A DNA stretch of 64,000 bases from an uncultured Treponema sp. (GTDB taxonomy: Bacteria; Spirochaetota; Spirochaetia; Treponematales; Treponemataceae). Below are positions 52,000 to 60,556 of this stretch, in pieces (position 1 is the first letter of the stretch; each line of letters opens with the position of its first letter). A program made the translations under genes and the position numbers. Where the stretch lies: NCBI GenBank assembly GCA_900317625.1, contig ONHK01000011.1:1-64000 (forward strand), in the 5' to 3' direction. The notes beneath the pieces are model-generated. The model did not search any database, was not told where the DNA came from, and saw only the letters and a list, made by a program, of their open reading frames with translations.

Positions 52000-53778
52000 T
52001 TATTCTCCTGCACACACTTTCCATTCTGCGGCTTTGTTGTATTCCGCCCACATTTTCGCGTAGATTCCGCCGCCAGAGATAAGCTCATCGTGCTTTCCCG
52101 ACTCCGCGATTTTTCCGCCGCTCAAAACAAAGATTCTGTCCGCGTTCGTTACGGTCGAAAGACGGTGCGCAATCATAATCACAGTCTTGTCCTTGGAAAG
52201 GTTCGCGAACGCCGCCTGAACTTTCTCCTCGTTGTCCGGGTCTGCAAACGCGGTCGCCTCGTCCAGAATCAGAATCTTTGAATTTTTAAGGAACGCGCGG
52301 GCAATCGAAATGCGCTGAGCCTCGCCGCCCGAAAGATAAACGCCTTTCGCGCCAATCACCGTGTCGATTCTGTCCGCAAACTTCGCGATGATGTCCGCGC
52401 ACTGAGCCTTTTCAAGAGCCGCCAAAACTTCTTCCCGCGAAGCCGCCGGATTTCCGAGCCGAACATTTTCCAGAATCGACATTTTCAAAAGCTTTGAATC
52501 CTGAAAAACGTAGGAAACCTCGTTCATCAGCTCTTTGGAAGAAATGTCACGAACATCCACGCCGCCGATTTTCACCGAGCCTTGCTGGGCATCCCAAAAG
52601 CGAGCCACCAACGAAGCCAACGTTGTTTTTCCGCCGCCGCTAGGACCGACAAACGCAACGTGCTCGCCCGAGCCGATTTTGAGTGAAACGCCGTCCAACG
52701 CCTTTTTTCCCGAATCGTCGTAGGAAAAGCTCACACTGTCAAATTCAACCGAAGAATCAGCAGGCATTTTCGGAGACGCACTTTCAGCAAGCGGCTTCAT
52801 CGAAAGAATCTCGTTCATGCGATTCAGCGCGTCCGTCACAATCATCGAAGCCTCGCCCGAATAAGCGATTTTCATCAGCGTCGTCGTCAGAATCGGAGTA
52901 AGAATTATATAGAAGAGAAGATTCAAAATCAGCGTGTCAGAGACGCCCTTTCCGCCCAGAATGTAAGACGCCGCAATCAGAAACGCAAAAACGGAATTCG
53001 TCGCAAGCGTAAAAAGAACCATCGGCTTCATCATGCTTTTTGTGTAGGCGACCGTCCACTTTTCGTAGCCGTCAATCGCCGCCTTGAATCTGTTGAACGA
53101 AAACACCGACTGCCCAAAAGTCTTTACAACTGGAATTCCGCGCACATATTCAACCGCCTCGTTCGACATCGTCTCAAGCGAATCCTGATATTTCGCCATG
53201 TCCTGCTGCATTTTCTTTCCCATCATTCCGCCCATAGCCAAAAAAGCAAGCAGAGCCGGCACAAGACACAAAAGCCCGATTTTCCAGTCGAAAAAAAGCA
53301 TCATCGCCACAAGGCAGACCGGCGTAACGTAGGAAACAACCTTGTCAGGAAGCGAATGGGCGATAAAAGTCTCGGTCGCCGCCGAAGAATCGTTCACAAT
53401 CCGCCTGATTTTTCCGCTGCCCTCCTTTTCAATCAGCCCGAGCGGAAGCGTCATAATGTGCCTCATCAGCGTAAGCCGAAGATTCGACTGAATTCTGAAC
53501 GCCGCCTTGTGAGAGCACATCAGCCCGCCCACGTAAATCAAAAGAGCCGACAATGCCGAAACAACCGCCGCCCAGCCGTAAAATTTAAGCGAACCAGCCG
53601 CCGACGCAAAGTCAGGACGCACCGCCAGAACCTCGCGAATCAGCCGCCAGATAAAATAGAACGGAGCCATCGCCAGCACCGCGCTCACACCAGAAAGAAC
53701 CCACGAAGCATACACGAAAAACCTGTGATTTCCCGCAAACTTCATCAGCTCGCCAACCGAACTTTTCTTTTTTTCCAT
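52000..53778 (-). CDS. ABC exporter half-transporter, first subunit
   Basis: A 592-residue half-transporter with six N-terminal membrane helices and a full ATPase: Walker A GPSGGGKTT, Q-loop VFQDSKLL, signature LSGGEAQR, Walker B ILILDEATAFAD and H-loop IAHRLSTV. The Walker B is followed by Phe-Ala-Asp in place of the usual Ser-Leu-Asp, as in some asymmetric exporters. An AGAGG ribosome site precedes the ATG. Upstream is a 523-bp gap with a promoter-operator copy and a tetR scar. Confidence 0.85.
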   Translation of the reverse strand: MEKKKSSVGELMKFAGNHRFFVYASWVLSGVSAVLAMAPFYFIWRLIREVLAVRPDFASAAGSLKFYGWAAVVSALSALLIYVGGLMCSHKAAFRIQSNLRLTLMRHIMTLPLGLIEKEGSGKIRRIVNDSSAATETFIAHSLPDKVVSYVTPVCLVAMMLFFDWKIGLLCLVPALLAFLAMGGMMGKKMQQDMAKYQDSLETMSNEAVEYVRGIPVVKTFGQSVFSFNRFKAAIDGYEKWTVAYTKSMMKPMVLFTLATNSVFAFLIAASYILGGKGVSDTLILNLLFYIILTPILTTTLMKIAYSGEASMIVTDALNRMNEILSMKPLAESASPKMPADSSVEFDSVSFSYDDSGKKALDGVSLKIGSGEHVAFVGPSGGGKTTLASLVARFWDAQQGSVKIGGVDVRDISSKELMNEVSYVFQDSKLLKMSILENVRLGNPAASREEVLAALEKAQCADIIAKFADRIDTVIGAKGVYLSGGEAQRISIARAFLKNSKILILDEATAFADPDNEEKVQAAFANLSKDKTVIMIAHRLSTVTNADRIFVLSGGKIAESGKHDELISGGGIYAKMWAEYNKAAEWKVCAGE

Positions 53779-54060
53779 ATAAAACCTCTTAAAATTGTTT
53801 TTTTAATCTCTTGGTGACTCAGCCTGCTGAAATCTTCGACAGCAATTTAACCACCATAAAAAAAACTCAAATCCAAAATATCCGGGGTCATTTTTGCCAG
53901 TCCGCCTGCGTCGTCCAGTCAAAAACCGGGCTATCCGCCGTTCCGCTTTCGCTTCATTCCTACGTTTCACTTCGTTACGCTCCGGAACGCCTCCGGCGCG
54001 GCTACTATCCCTTGCCCATGCGCTTCAGTTATCAATCCGTAAATTTGATAACCGCATAAA

Positions 54061-54084
54061 AAAAGAGGCCTGAAAGCCTCTTTC
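54061..54084 (-). terminator. Terminator downstream of the tetR scar
   Basis: AAAGAGGCCTGAAAGCCTCTTT makes a strong hairpin, followed leftward by a T7 run. It would have terminated the lost tetR copy. The gap down to the exporter gene (53779-54060) has GC-rich, non-coding-looking sequence of repeat type and no gene. Confidence 0.75.
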
Positions 54085-54141
54085 TAAAATCCCATGAGTT
54101 TTGTGTTTTTTTATGTAATCGCGTCATTTTCGTTTTCTTTT
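54085..54141 (-). pseudogene. Scar of a deleted tetR gene
   Basis: TCTAAAATCCCATGAGTTTT near 54083-54102 matches the 3 prime end of the intact tetR at 58781 (TCTAGAATCCCATGAGTTTT, coding Lys-Leu-Met-Gly-Phe-stop). About 40 bp further on begins a 67-bp copy of the tetR promoter. So the two ends of a tetR gene remain while the body is gone. Confidence 0.6.
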
Positions 54142-54208
54142 GTTATCACTGATAACAGTTTTTTAACAAAAACGAATATATCATAAGAAAAAGTTAGCGT
54201 CAACTAAC
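54142..54208 (-). promoter_or_regulatory. Leftward promoter-operator, exporter-side copy
   Basis: Leftward: -35 TTGACG (54198-54203), 17-base spacer, -10 TATATT (54175-54180), then the perfect 15-bp palindrome GTTATCACTGATAAC (54142-54156) at the transcription start. The 67 bp match the copy at 59417-59483 at 60 positions with no gaps. The palindrome is the probable TetR operator. Confidence 0.75.
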
Positions 54209-54301
54209 AGAAAAAAATAATTTTATTTTCAAACTGAATAATAACCAATAATCCTGAGCGACATCAGTAACCGCAAAAGAATGTGTAGAATTGATTAAAT
54301 T

Positions 54302-54556
54302 TTACTTTATTGCCTCAAGTTCTTCCATTGTCTTTACTACAACTTTTCCCTGACGAATCTGTTCATCCGCCAAATCAAGACGAGCAAGATAAGCCGCATT
54401 GTTTTTCGCCTTTTCCATTTCCTTGAATTCCTTTTCGGAAATGATGACGACATTCTTGTTTTCCTTGCGTGGAACAATGACCGGCTCACCGTTAAACGCC
54501 ATGTCAAAATATTTTTTTATATTTGCGCGGATGTCCATCTGTTTTGCGATTGTCAT
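54302..54556 (-). CDS. Phd/YefM-type antitoxin without visible toxin
   Basis: An 84-residue DNA-binding antitoxin-type protein: MTIAKQMDIRANIKKYFDMAFNGEPVIVPRKENKNVVIISEKEFKEME follows the Phd/YefM fold. GGAGG lies six bases before the ATG at 54556, which is why it is chosen over an upstream TTG. Normally a RelE/YoeB or Doc toxin gene follows; here only about 90 bp lie before the promoter copy at 54208, with no intact gene. Probably a solitary remnant. Confidence 0.75.
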   Translation of the reverse strand: MTIAKQMDIRANIKKYFDMAFNGEPVIVPRKENKNVVIISEKEFKEMEKAKNNAAYLARLDLADEQIRQGKVVVKTMEELEAIK

Positions 54557-54679
54557 AATTGCCTCCAAAAAATCGGAATAAAATTGCGTACCAAAAACCG
54601 TACTGTTTGTAAGATAAATCGGAATCAGGAGATTGTCAAGAAAAATGGAATAACATTCAGCTTCGGCAACAACAAAAAA

Positions 54680-54705
54680 AGCGGGGAACTTTCACGCTCC
54701 CCGCT
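54680..54705 (-). terminator. Terminator of the BspA-like lipoprotein gene
   Basis: AGCGGGGA (54680-54687) pairs with TCCCCGCT (54698-54705), followed leftward by a T7 run. About 210 bp of dispersed repeat sequence separate it from the stop of the lipoprotein gene. Confidence 0.7.
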
Positions 54706-54711
54706 CGCTTT

Positions 54712-54903
54712 TTATTGTCATTGCCCGGCGTTATTCTAATGTCATTCCTGTGCCACGACACAGGAATCTCTGCACGCATGGATTATCGGGTCAAGCCCGA
54801 TAATGACAGTTTGACGAGATTATCCGGTCGAGCCGGAGGATGACAAAACACAATGTCATTCCCGCGCTTGATGCTGCGATGTTTGCGTAGCAAACTCGGT
54901 CAG
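54712..54903. repeat. Dispersed intergenic repeat sequence
   Basis: Contains blocks such as TCGGGTCAAGCCCGATAATGACA and GATGTTTGCGTAGCAAACTCGGT. Related blocks, some inverted, recur at 57686-57765 and 58497-58565. They flank the lipoprotein and VapBC genes and look like a chromosomal repeat family; no gene is seen here. Confidence 0.6.
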
Positions 54904-54912
54904 GAATCTCTT

Positions 54913-57518
54913 TTACTCGCCTGTGTAATTACAATTTACAGTCGCATCTGAAAGAGCCTCATTTCCCCCTTTTGCAACTGCATCTGCTTTTAGTTTGTTC
55001 CATTGCTCTTCGCTTCCCTTGTAGTTTACTGTCGTTAAATTGTTGCAATTATAGAATGCGCTCATACCGATAGAAGTAACGCCGGCAGGAATTGTTACGC
55101 TTGTTAAACTGCTACATCCAGAGAATATTTTATCGATAAAAGTAACACCGGCAGGAATTATTACACTTGTTAAGCTACTGCATTCATTGAATGCAGCATA
55201 ACCGATAGAAGTAACACTGTCTGGAATGTTTACATCTGTTAAACTACTGCAGCCATAGAATGCATATTCACCGATAAAAATAACACCATCAGGAATTGTT
55301 ACACTTGTTAAACTGATGCAATAAGTGAACACTGATTCATCGATAGAAGTAACGCCGTCAAGAATTGTTACACTTGTCAAACCTGCGGCAGCCGCAATTA
55401 AAATTTTTCCGTCTCTTGTATAGATACAATTTCCATCACTTTTATAGGTTGAATTATCTTCAGATACTGTCAATTCTGTTAAGCTTGTGCAATCATTGAA
55501 TAGTTCCTTACCAATAGAAGTAACGCTGGCTGGAATATTCAAACTTTTTAAGCTGCTGCAATAAGAGAACGCATTAGCACCCATAGAAATAACGCTGTTA
55601 GGAATTGCCACACTTGATAGAGTGCTGCAATACTGGAACGCACTATAACTGATAGAAGTAACGCTGTCGGGAATGTTCACACTTATTAAATTGCTGCAGT
55701 TATAAAAAGCAGATTTACCGATAGAAGTAACGCCATCTGGAATATTCACACTTACTAAGTTGCTGCAACCATTGAACGCATCATTACTGATAGAAGTTAA
55801 TCCTGTTGTCTGGCTTAAATCAAGGCTGATTTTTGCCTTTCCGTTATTTTTCAGTGCAGTCCTAATCGCAGATACGTCTGTTAGTTCTCCAGTTACTGCG
55901 ATGTTGTATTCACCTGATTCAAGTCCTGTGATTAACTCTGCCGCTTTGTCTGCGGCAGTAACAATTCCGTCAGTGCAGTGGATTGTGGCGTTTAGAAGTT
56001 CATCGTTTGAAGTGCCGACTTTTTCCGCAGCAAAGGCTTTCCATTCCGCCATTGTGCCGCCGTAGTTCACGGTCTGCAAACCTGTATAATAAAACGCCCT
56101 GTTTCCAATAGATGTTACGCTTTTGGGAATTGTTACTGCCGCAAGTTTTTCGCAGCTGGCGAAAGCAGTTTCTCCTATCGTCTGCACTCCTTCCTCCAGC
56201 ACGAGTTCCTCAAGATTGGCACAGGAACCGAAAGCCGAATTTTCAATTGTCTTGACACTGCCCGGAACTGTTATCTCTGTAAGGGAATTGCACACTTGGA
56301 AAGCCCATTCGCCTATTGATTCAAGTCCGCTTCCGAATTTTATGCTTGCAAGACCGCTGCCTTGGAATGCAGCTTCGCCTATTGTCTTTACACTGTCCGG
56401 AATTACAATGCTGGTAAGATTCGGACAGAATCTGAATGCATACTGATTGATGGATTCAATGCCTTCCGGCAACACGATTCCTGCAAGTGCCTCACATCCA
56501 ACAATTTCAATATCATCATAGAACGCATATTCAGGAATTTCGGTAAGCCCGGTTGTGCCGCTTATGTCAAGATTGATTCTTGTGTCAGAATTTTCAAATA
56601 ATGCTTTGCTGATTGCAGTTATTGTTTCTGAAGAGATTTCGCCGGTCAGAACAATGTTTGTGTTTCCTGCCTTGATTGCCGCAGAGATTGAGACCTGCGT
56701 AACCGTCCATTTTGCGTAAAGCGTGATGTCGCCGGTCTTCTCGCCCGCGTTCCAGCCGGTCAGCTTTTCGCCGGAGAATTCCGCGTTGTCGTACCAGCCG
56801 CCGAATTCATAGAATGTGCGGCTCAGGTCTTTCAGTTCGACAGCATTGCGTTCCAAAAATGTCTCAGGATTGCTTTCGTCATTTGTTCCGCCGTTCAGGA
56901 CATAGGTGATTGTATGCGCGCCTTTTTCCAGCCAGCGCACATAAAGAGTGACAGTTCCGGCTTCCGTGGTAAGATTTTTTACTTTCTCTCCCGGCTTGAA
57001 GTTTATTCCGTTTCCGTCAGGCTCCGTGTTCCAGCCGTAAAAATTGTAGCCGGTTTTGGACATGGTTGTGGTTTCGGGCAACGCAAATTCGGTGTCGTAG
57101 GTTGTCTCTATAATTGCATCATCGGCATTTCCGCTGTCATCGCAGAACCTCACCTTGTATGCGTTGGGACTCCAGTTTGCAAAGAGAGTTGTATCTGCGG
57201 TCAGTTTGAATGTCGATTTGTCCGCCTGGTCTGTGCCAGTTCCATCGTCTTTTGTGTTCCAGCCGGAGAATGTGTAACCGGTTCTGGTGAATGCGTTTGC
57301 GGTAAGGGTGATTTCCGTGCCTTCTTCTGCGGGCTGAGATTTCATCTCGCCGCTGCCGCCATTTGCATTAAAAGTGACTGTAAATGTCTTCTTCGTTGGT
57401 TCGGTGTTGCCGCCGCTGTCATCGTTGCTTTCAACTTGGCAGCCTGCAAGAACTGACAAAGCTAAAAGCAATGTAAAAATTAGGTGGGGGGGGTAAAGGA
57501 ATTGTTATGAATTTTCAT
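54913..57518 (-). CDS. BspA-like LRR_5 surface lipoprotein, out of frame at a poly-G tract
   Basis: The body encodes about 850 residues: a lipobox Leu-Ala-Gly-Cys, three Listeria-Bacteroides (Flg_new) repeats (FNANGGSGEMKS, GYTFSGWNTKDDG and alike), then two blocks of BspA-type leucine-rich repeats (SVTIPDGVTSIGKSAFYNC type). It is a surface adhesin-like protein. The best start is the ATG at 57518 (GGAGA upstream), giving MKIHNNSFTPP, but the 8-G tract at 57486-57493 shifts it out of frame. Nine or six G would restore one continuous signal peptide. The in-frame alternative is a poor TTG at 57471. Confidence 0.8.
57486..57493. promoter_or_regulatory. Poly-G phase-variation tract (8 G)
   Basis: Eight G (C on the coding strand) between the ribosome site and the signal-peptide codons of the lipoprotein. 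Slipped-strand changes of one base would switch the gene on and off. The length here is the off state by the reading of the ATG at 57518. Confidence 0.65.
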
Positions 57519-57778
57519 CGCTTTCTCCATAAAAAGTGCTGGATTTGGTCTGCTCCGCACTTTTTGATTAAATTTAGTATGTTTCTACCATTAAATAGGA
57601 ATTTCTGGAAAAAACAATGCGGAAGTGTAAAAAGATTTGCCGGGATTTGTGGTGGTTTCGGCAGTCTCAACCACCGCGTTGCTTTATGTCATTCCCTTGC
57701 TTGACAAGGGAATCCCTTGTTCAATATGCGAGATCTTCGGGTCAAGCCCGATAATGACAACTTCTGCAACTTTAACAG

Positions 57779-58198
57779 TTAAACGCGGACTGATGAAAGT
57801 CCTTCTATTTCTGTGAAGTGCTTGTCCTGAGAATAAAGTGTCTGATTGTTTGCGATTGCTGTTGCAGCTATCCATATATCATTTTCAGGCATTATGCGTC
57901 CTTTCCGCTGAAGTTCTGCCTTGAGTTTTCCATAGGTCAGGGCAACTTCCTTAGTTATTTCAAGAAGCGGATACGACAGGCAGAAGTTGAGATATGTGTT
58001 TTTATTGCTTTCTTTCAGATTTGATTTTTCTGCTTCGAATATCAGCTCACCAAGAACAACGACCGAAATTGAAATGTCTGTCAGTTCAAGAAGAATTCTC
58101 TTTATGTTTTCGTCGCCGTTTATTAGTCTTATAATTACATTCGTGTCCAGAGAATTACCATTAATTCCAATCAACCTTCCTGCACTCCTGAACAGCAT
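57779..58198 (-). CDS. VapC-like PIN-domain toxin
   Basis: A PIN-domain ribonuclease-type toxin: the acidic site residues lie in SLDTNVIIRL, VVVLGELIFEAEK and MPENDIWIAATAIA, then TLYSQDKHF. It would cut RNA as a metal-dependent dimer when freed from the antitoxin. Its start is unclear: the ATG at 58198 overlaps the antitoxin by 38 bp, and a TTG lies at 58174. An ATG at the antitoxin stop would give a classic start (MVI-SLDTN) if one base were added, so a small frameshift is possible. Confidence 0.75.
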   Translation of the reverse strand: MLFRSAGRLIGINGNSLDTNVIIRLINGDENIKRILLELTDISISVVVLGELIFEAEKSNLKESNKNTYLNFCLSYPLLEITKEVALTYGKLKAELQRKGRIMPENDIWIAATAIANNQTLYSQDKHFTEIEGLSSVRV

Positions 58199-58388
58199 CC
58201 ATCATCAGTTTTGAGTCCGCATCATTTACGAGACCGGCGAACTGCTCTATCGGAGAAATGTTTTTCCGTCCGGCTTCGGGGCTGAGTTTTTTCAGCGACT
58301 GCGTGATTTTTCCAAGAAGCGCAAGGCATTGGTCGTAGGAAAAAGTGTCCACTTGAGCCACAATCGAATTGAATGCCGCTGTTTTCAT
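58161..58388 (-). CDS. Probable VapB-type antitoxin
   Basis: A 75-residue helical acidic/basic protein directly upstream of and overlapping the PIN-domain gene. Its ends fit an antitoxin: an N-terminal part that could bind DNA (MKTAAFNSIVAQVDTFSYDQCLALLGKI) and a C-terminal segment (LMMDAVQECRKVDWN) that could bind the toxin. AGGAGG-like sequence precedes the ATG. Not one of the well-known antitoxin folds by eye. Confidence 0.6.
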   Translation of the reverse strand: MKTAAFNSIVAQVDTFSYDQCLALLGKITQSLKKLSPEAGRKNISPIEQFAGLVNDADSKLMMDAVQECRKVDWN

Positions 58389-58496
58389 GGCAACCTCCTT
58401 TCAGTTCTTAAAAAAATATATCATATTCCTGATTTATTTCAAGGCTGGAATTTGTATAGAAAACCTGATTGGGGATTTGTTTGGAAGATTGCCAAC

Positions 58497-58780
58497 CGAG
58501 TTTGCTCCGCAAACATCGCGGAGCAAGTCCGATAATGACATCTGAAGTAAATCCGACAATGACAGGTTGCCTTTATGCAGGTTTTTACAGCGCAAAAATT
58601 CGTGAAGAAAAATGTAATTTTGTAGCGAACGTGGCTTAGGGCATGGAAGCCCGGAGTTCCAAAAAGTTGGTTGAGCTTGTCGAAACTGACTTTTTGGAAT
58701 GAGCGTGAGCGAAGGCTGGAACGCCCGACGGCAGCGGCGGAGTGAAACGGAGACGATGCCGGAAGCCCCAAAAACTTTTT
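58497..58780. repeat. Dispersed repeat and hairpin region before tetR
   Basis: CCGAGTTTGCTCCGCAAACATCGC at 58497 is the inverse of a block near 54870. Further on, CCAAAAAGTT and ACTTTTTGG flank a GGTTGAGCTTGTCGAAAC sequence, forming a hairpin near 58660-58700. No gene is seen in 58389-58780. Confidence 0.5.
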
Positions 58781-59395
58781 CTAGAATCCCATGAGTTTTT
58801 GCCAGCCGGGCATGAAGAACTCTTCCACCACCGAAAGGCAGTGCTCGGTTTCCGCCTGTGTGTAGTCGTGAACGACCGGCTCGAGCATTGCCGTGTATGC
58901 CGCGCTCAAAATCGTGTGCATTTCCTTTTCGCTCACCTCCACGACTTTGTTTCCGCGCGACTTCAGAAAATCCAGCACTTTCAGCATTTCCTTCTGGTCC
59001 TCGTTCACCATGTCATGCAGAAAATTTTCGTAGCGCGTGCCTTCCGACTTTGTGAGAATCAGTTTGAAATCCTCGCGGTGCGGATAAATAATTTCGCGAA
59101 TCATATCGATATCGTTGTTTTTCATCAGCTCGGCGGCGGAAACTTTTTCTTCAATCTGCGAATATTTTGTAGCGATGTGATTTTTGCGCCAACGCCTGAA
59201 CTCGTGCAGAGAAGGCTCGACCAATTGCGAAAACAAATCCTCCTTGTCGGTGCAGTGCCGGTAAAGTGCAGCCGAAGTAACGCCCGCCTGCCGTGCAATC
59301 TTGCGAATTGAAGCTTTTTCAAAGCCATTTTTCATAAATTCAGTGCGTGCGGCTTTTAAAATATTCCCGTGGGTTTCAGATTTGTCTTTTGGCAT
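58781..59395 (-). CDS. TetR-family repressor
   Basis: A 204-residue TetR regulator. The N-terminal HTH reads GNILKAARTEFMKNGFEKASIRKIARQAGVTSAALYRHCTDKEDLF, the standard pattern; the C-terminal 140 residues form the ligand-binding helical domain. Its promoter region carries the palindrome GTTATCAGTGATAAC (59417-59431). A copy of the same promoter-operator lies before the ABC exporter, so this protein probably controls itself and that exporter. Normal family length. Confidence 0.9.
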   Translation of the reverse strand: MPKDKSETHGNILKAARTEFMKNGFEKASIRKIARQAGVTSAALYRHCTDKEDLFSQLVEPSLHEFRRWRKNHIATKYSQIEEKVSAAELMKNNDIDMIREIIYPHREDFKLILTKSEGTRYENFLHDMVNEDQKEMLKVLDFLKSRGNKVVEVSEKEMHTILSAAYTAMLEPVVHDYTQAETEHCLSVVEEFFMPGWQKLMGF

Positions 59396-59416
59396 AAGCG
59401 GTTTTTCTTGAAATCA

Positions 59417-59483
59417 GTTATCAGTGATAACGATTCTTTAACAAAAATGAATATAGCATAACAAAAAGTTAGCGTCAACTAAC
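59417..59483 (-). promoter_or_regulatory. Leftward promoter-operator of tetR
   Basis: -35 TTGACG (59473-59478), 17-base spacer, -10 TATATT (59450-59455), and the 15-bp palindrome GTTATCAGTGATAAC (59417-59431) just upstream of the tetR start at 59395. Autoregulation is likely. Confidence 0.8.
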
Positions 59484-59685
59484 AAAAAAATCTCATTTAT
59501 GAGGAAATCTTTATTTTTTTCTTGCCTTTACAAAGTTTTTACAAATATAATATATAGAAGAAAATTGATAAAAATCATTCACTTTTGGATTTTTCGCGAA
59601 TTATGACGCGGAAAATCATCATTAAAAAAAATAAAAAACTGAAAATTTTGGCAAATGGTTGTCAATTTTTTTCTTTGGGGGAAAT

Positions 59686-60486
59686 ATGGGATTTTTAAAA
59701 GATAAAGTTGCAATCATCACTGGCGGTGGAAAAGCTGTTCTTAGCGACGGAAGCTGTGGGTCAATCGGTTATGGAATTGCGACCGCTTATGCGAAGGAAG
59801 GCGCAAATCTTGTCTTGACAGGCAGAAATCCGCAGAAGCTGAATGATGCGAAGTCGGATTTGGAATCAAAATATGGAATCAAGGTTCTTGCTGTTCAGGC
59901 TGATGTGAATGCCGGTGCTGACAACGAAACTGTTGTGAACGGTGTTATAAAACAGGCGATTGATACATTTGGCAGAATTGATGTTCTTATAAACAACGCT
60001 CAGGCTTCGGCTTCGGGGGTTACTCTTGCCGAACACACAACCGACCAGTTCAATCTTGCGCTTTATTCTGGACTTTACGCGGCATTTTACTATATGAAGG
60101 CGTGCTATCCTTACCTGAAAGAAACAAAAGGTTCGGTGATAAACTTTGCTTCGGGCGCAGGACTTTTTGGAAATTACGGACAGTGTGCTTATGCCGCCGC
60201 AAAAGAAGGAATCCGCGGACTTTCACGCGTTGCGGCAACCGAATGGGCACCAGATGGAATTAATGTGAATATAATCTGCCCTCTTGCCTGGACAGCCCAG
60301 CTCGAAAAATTCCAGCAGACCTATCCGGACGCATTCAAGGCAAACGTAAAAACTCCGCCGATGGGTCATTTTGGCGACGTTGAAAAAGAAATCGGCCGCG
60401 TATGTGTTCAGCTCGCTTCCCCGGACTTTAAATATATGAGCGGTGAAACAATCACACTTGAAGGCGGAATGGGGCAAAGACCTTAG
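59686..60486 (+). CDS. Short-chain dehydrogenase/reductase (SDR)
   Basis: A 266-residue NAD(P)-dependent oxidoreductase. The cofactor loop reads TGGGKAVLSDGSCGSIGYGIA: the usual TGxxxGIG with about nine extra residues. Further marks are INNAQAS (NNAG-type), a Ser in INFASGAG, the YAAAKEG Tyr-xxx-Lys pair and the C-terminal SGETITLEGGM. The substrate is unknown. GGGGGAAAT precedes the ATG at 59686. Divergent from tetR with a 290-bp gap, so a link to the TetR system is possible but not shown. Confidence 0.85.
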   Translation: MGFLKDKVAIITGGGKAVLSDGSCGSIGYGIATAYAKEGANLVLTGRNPQKLNDAKSDLESKYGIKVLAVQADVNAGADNETVVNGVIKQAIDTFGRIDVLINNAQASASGVTLAEHTTDQFNLALYSGLYAAFYYMKACYPYLKETKGSVINFASGAGLFGNYGQCAYAAAKEGIRGLSRVAATEWAPDGINVNIICPLAWTAQLEKFQQTYPDAFKANVKTPPMGHFGDVEKEIGRVCVQLASPDFKYMSGETITLEGGMGQRP

Positions 60487-60498
60487 AAGGAAAAAATG

Positions 60499-60529
60499 CC
60501 CGGTTCTTGCGGAATGTGTTGGAACCGGG
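60499..60529 (+). terminator. Terminator-like hairpin after the SDR gene
   Basis: CCCGGTTC (60499-60506) pairs with GAACCGGG (60522-60529) around a 15-base loop; a T-run follows about 10 bases later. Confidence 0.6.
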
Positions 60530-60556
60530 TGAAAATTGAGTTTTTTTACAGCACCG

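Noticed and set aside
53811..54059. 82-codon plus-strand frame upstream of the exporter
   Set aside because: Lies in GC-rich repeat-like intergenic DNA, lacks a ribosome site and has an unlikely composition.
54193..54208. GTTAGCGTCAACTAAC as a third DtxR-like operator
   Set aside because: It contains the -35 box TTGACG of the TetR-controlled promoter and its arms pair poorly; the similarity to GTTAGC palindromes is partial.
56914..57456. 180-codon plus-strand frame opposite the lipoprotein
   Set aside because: Cys/Phe/Gly-rich shadow of the Flg_new repeat codons.
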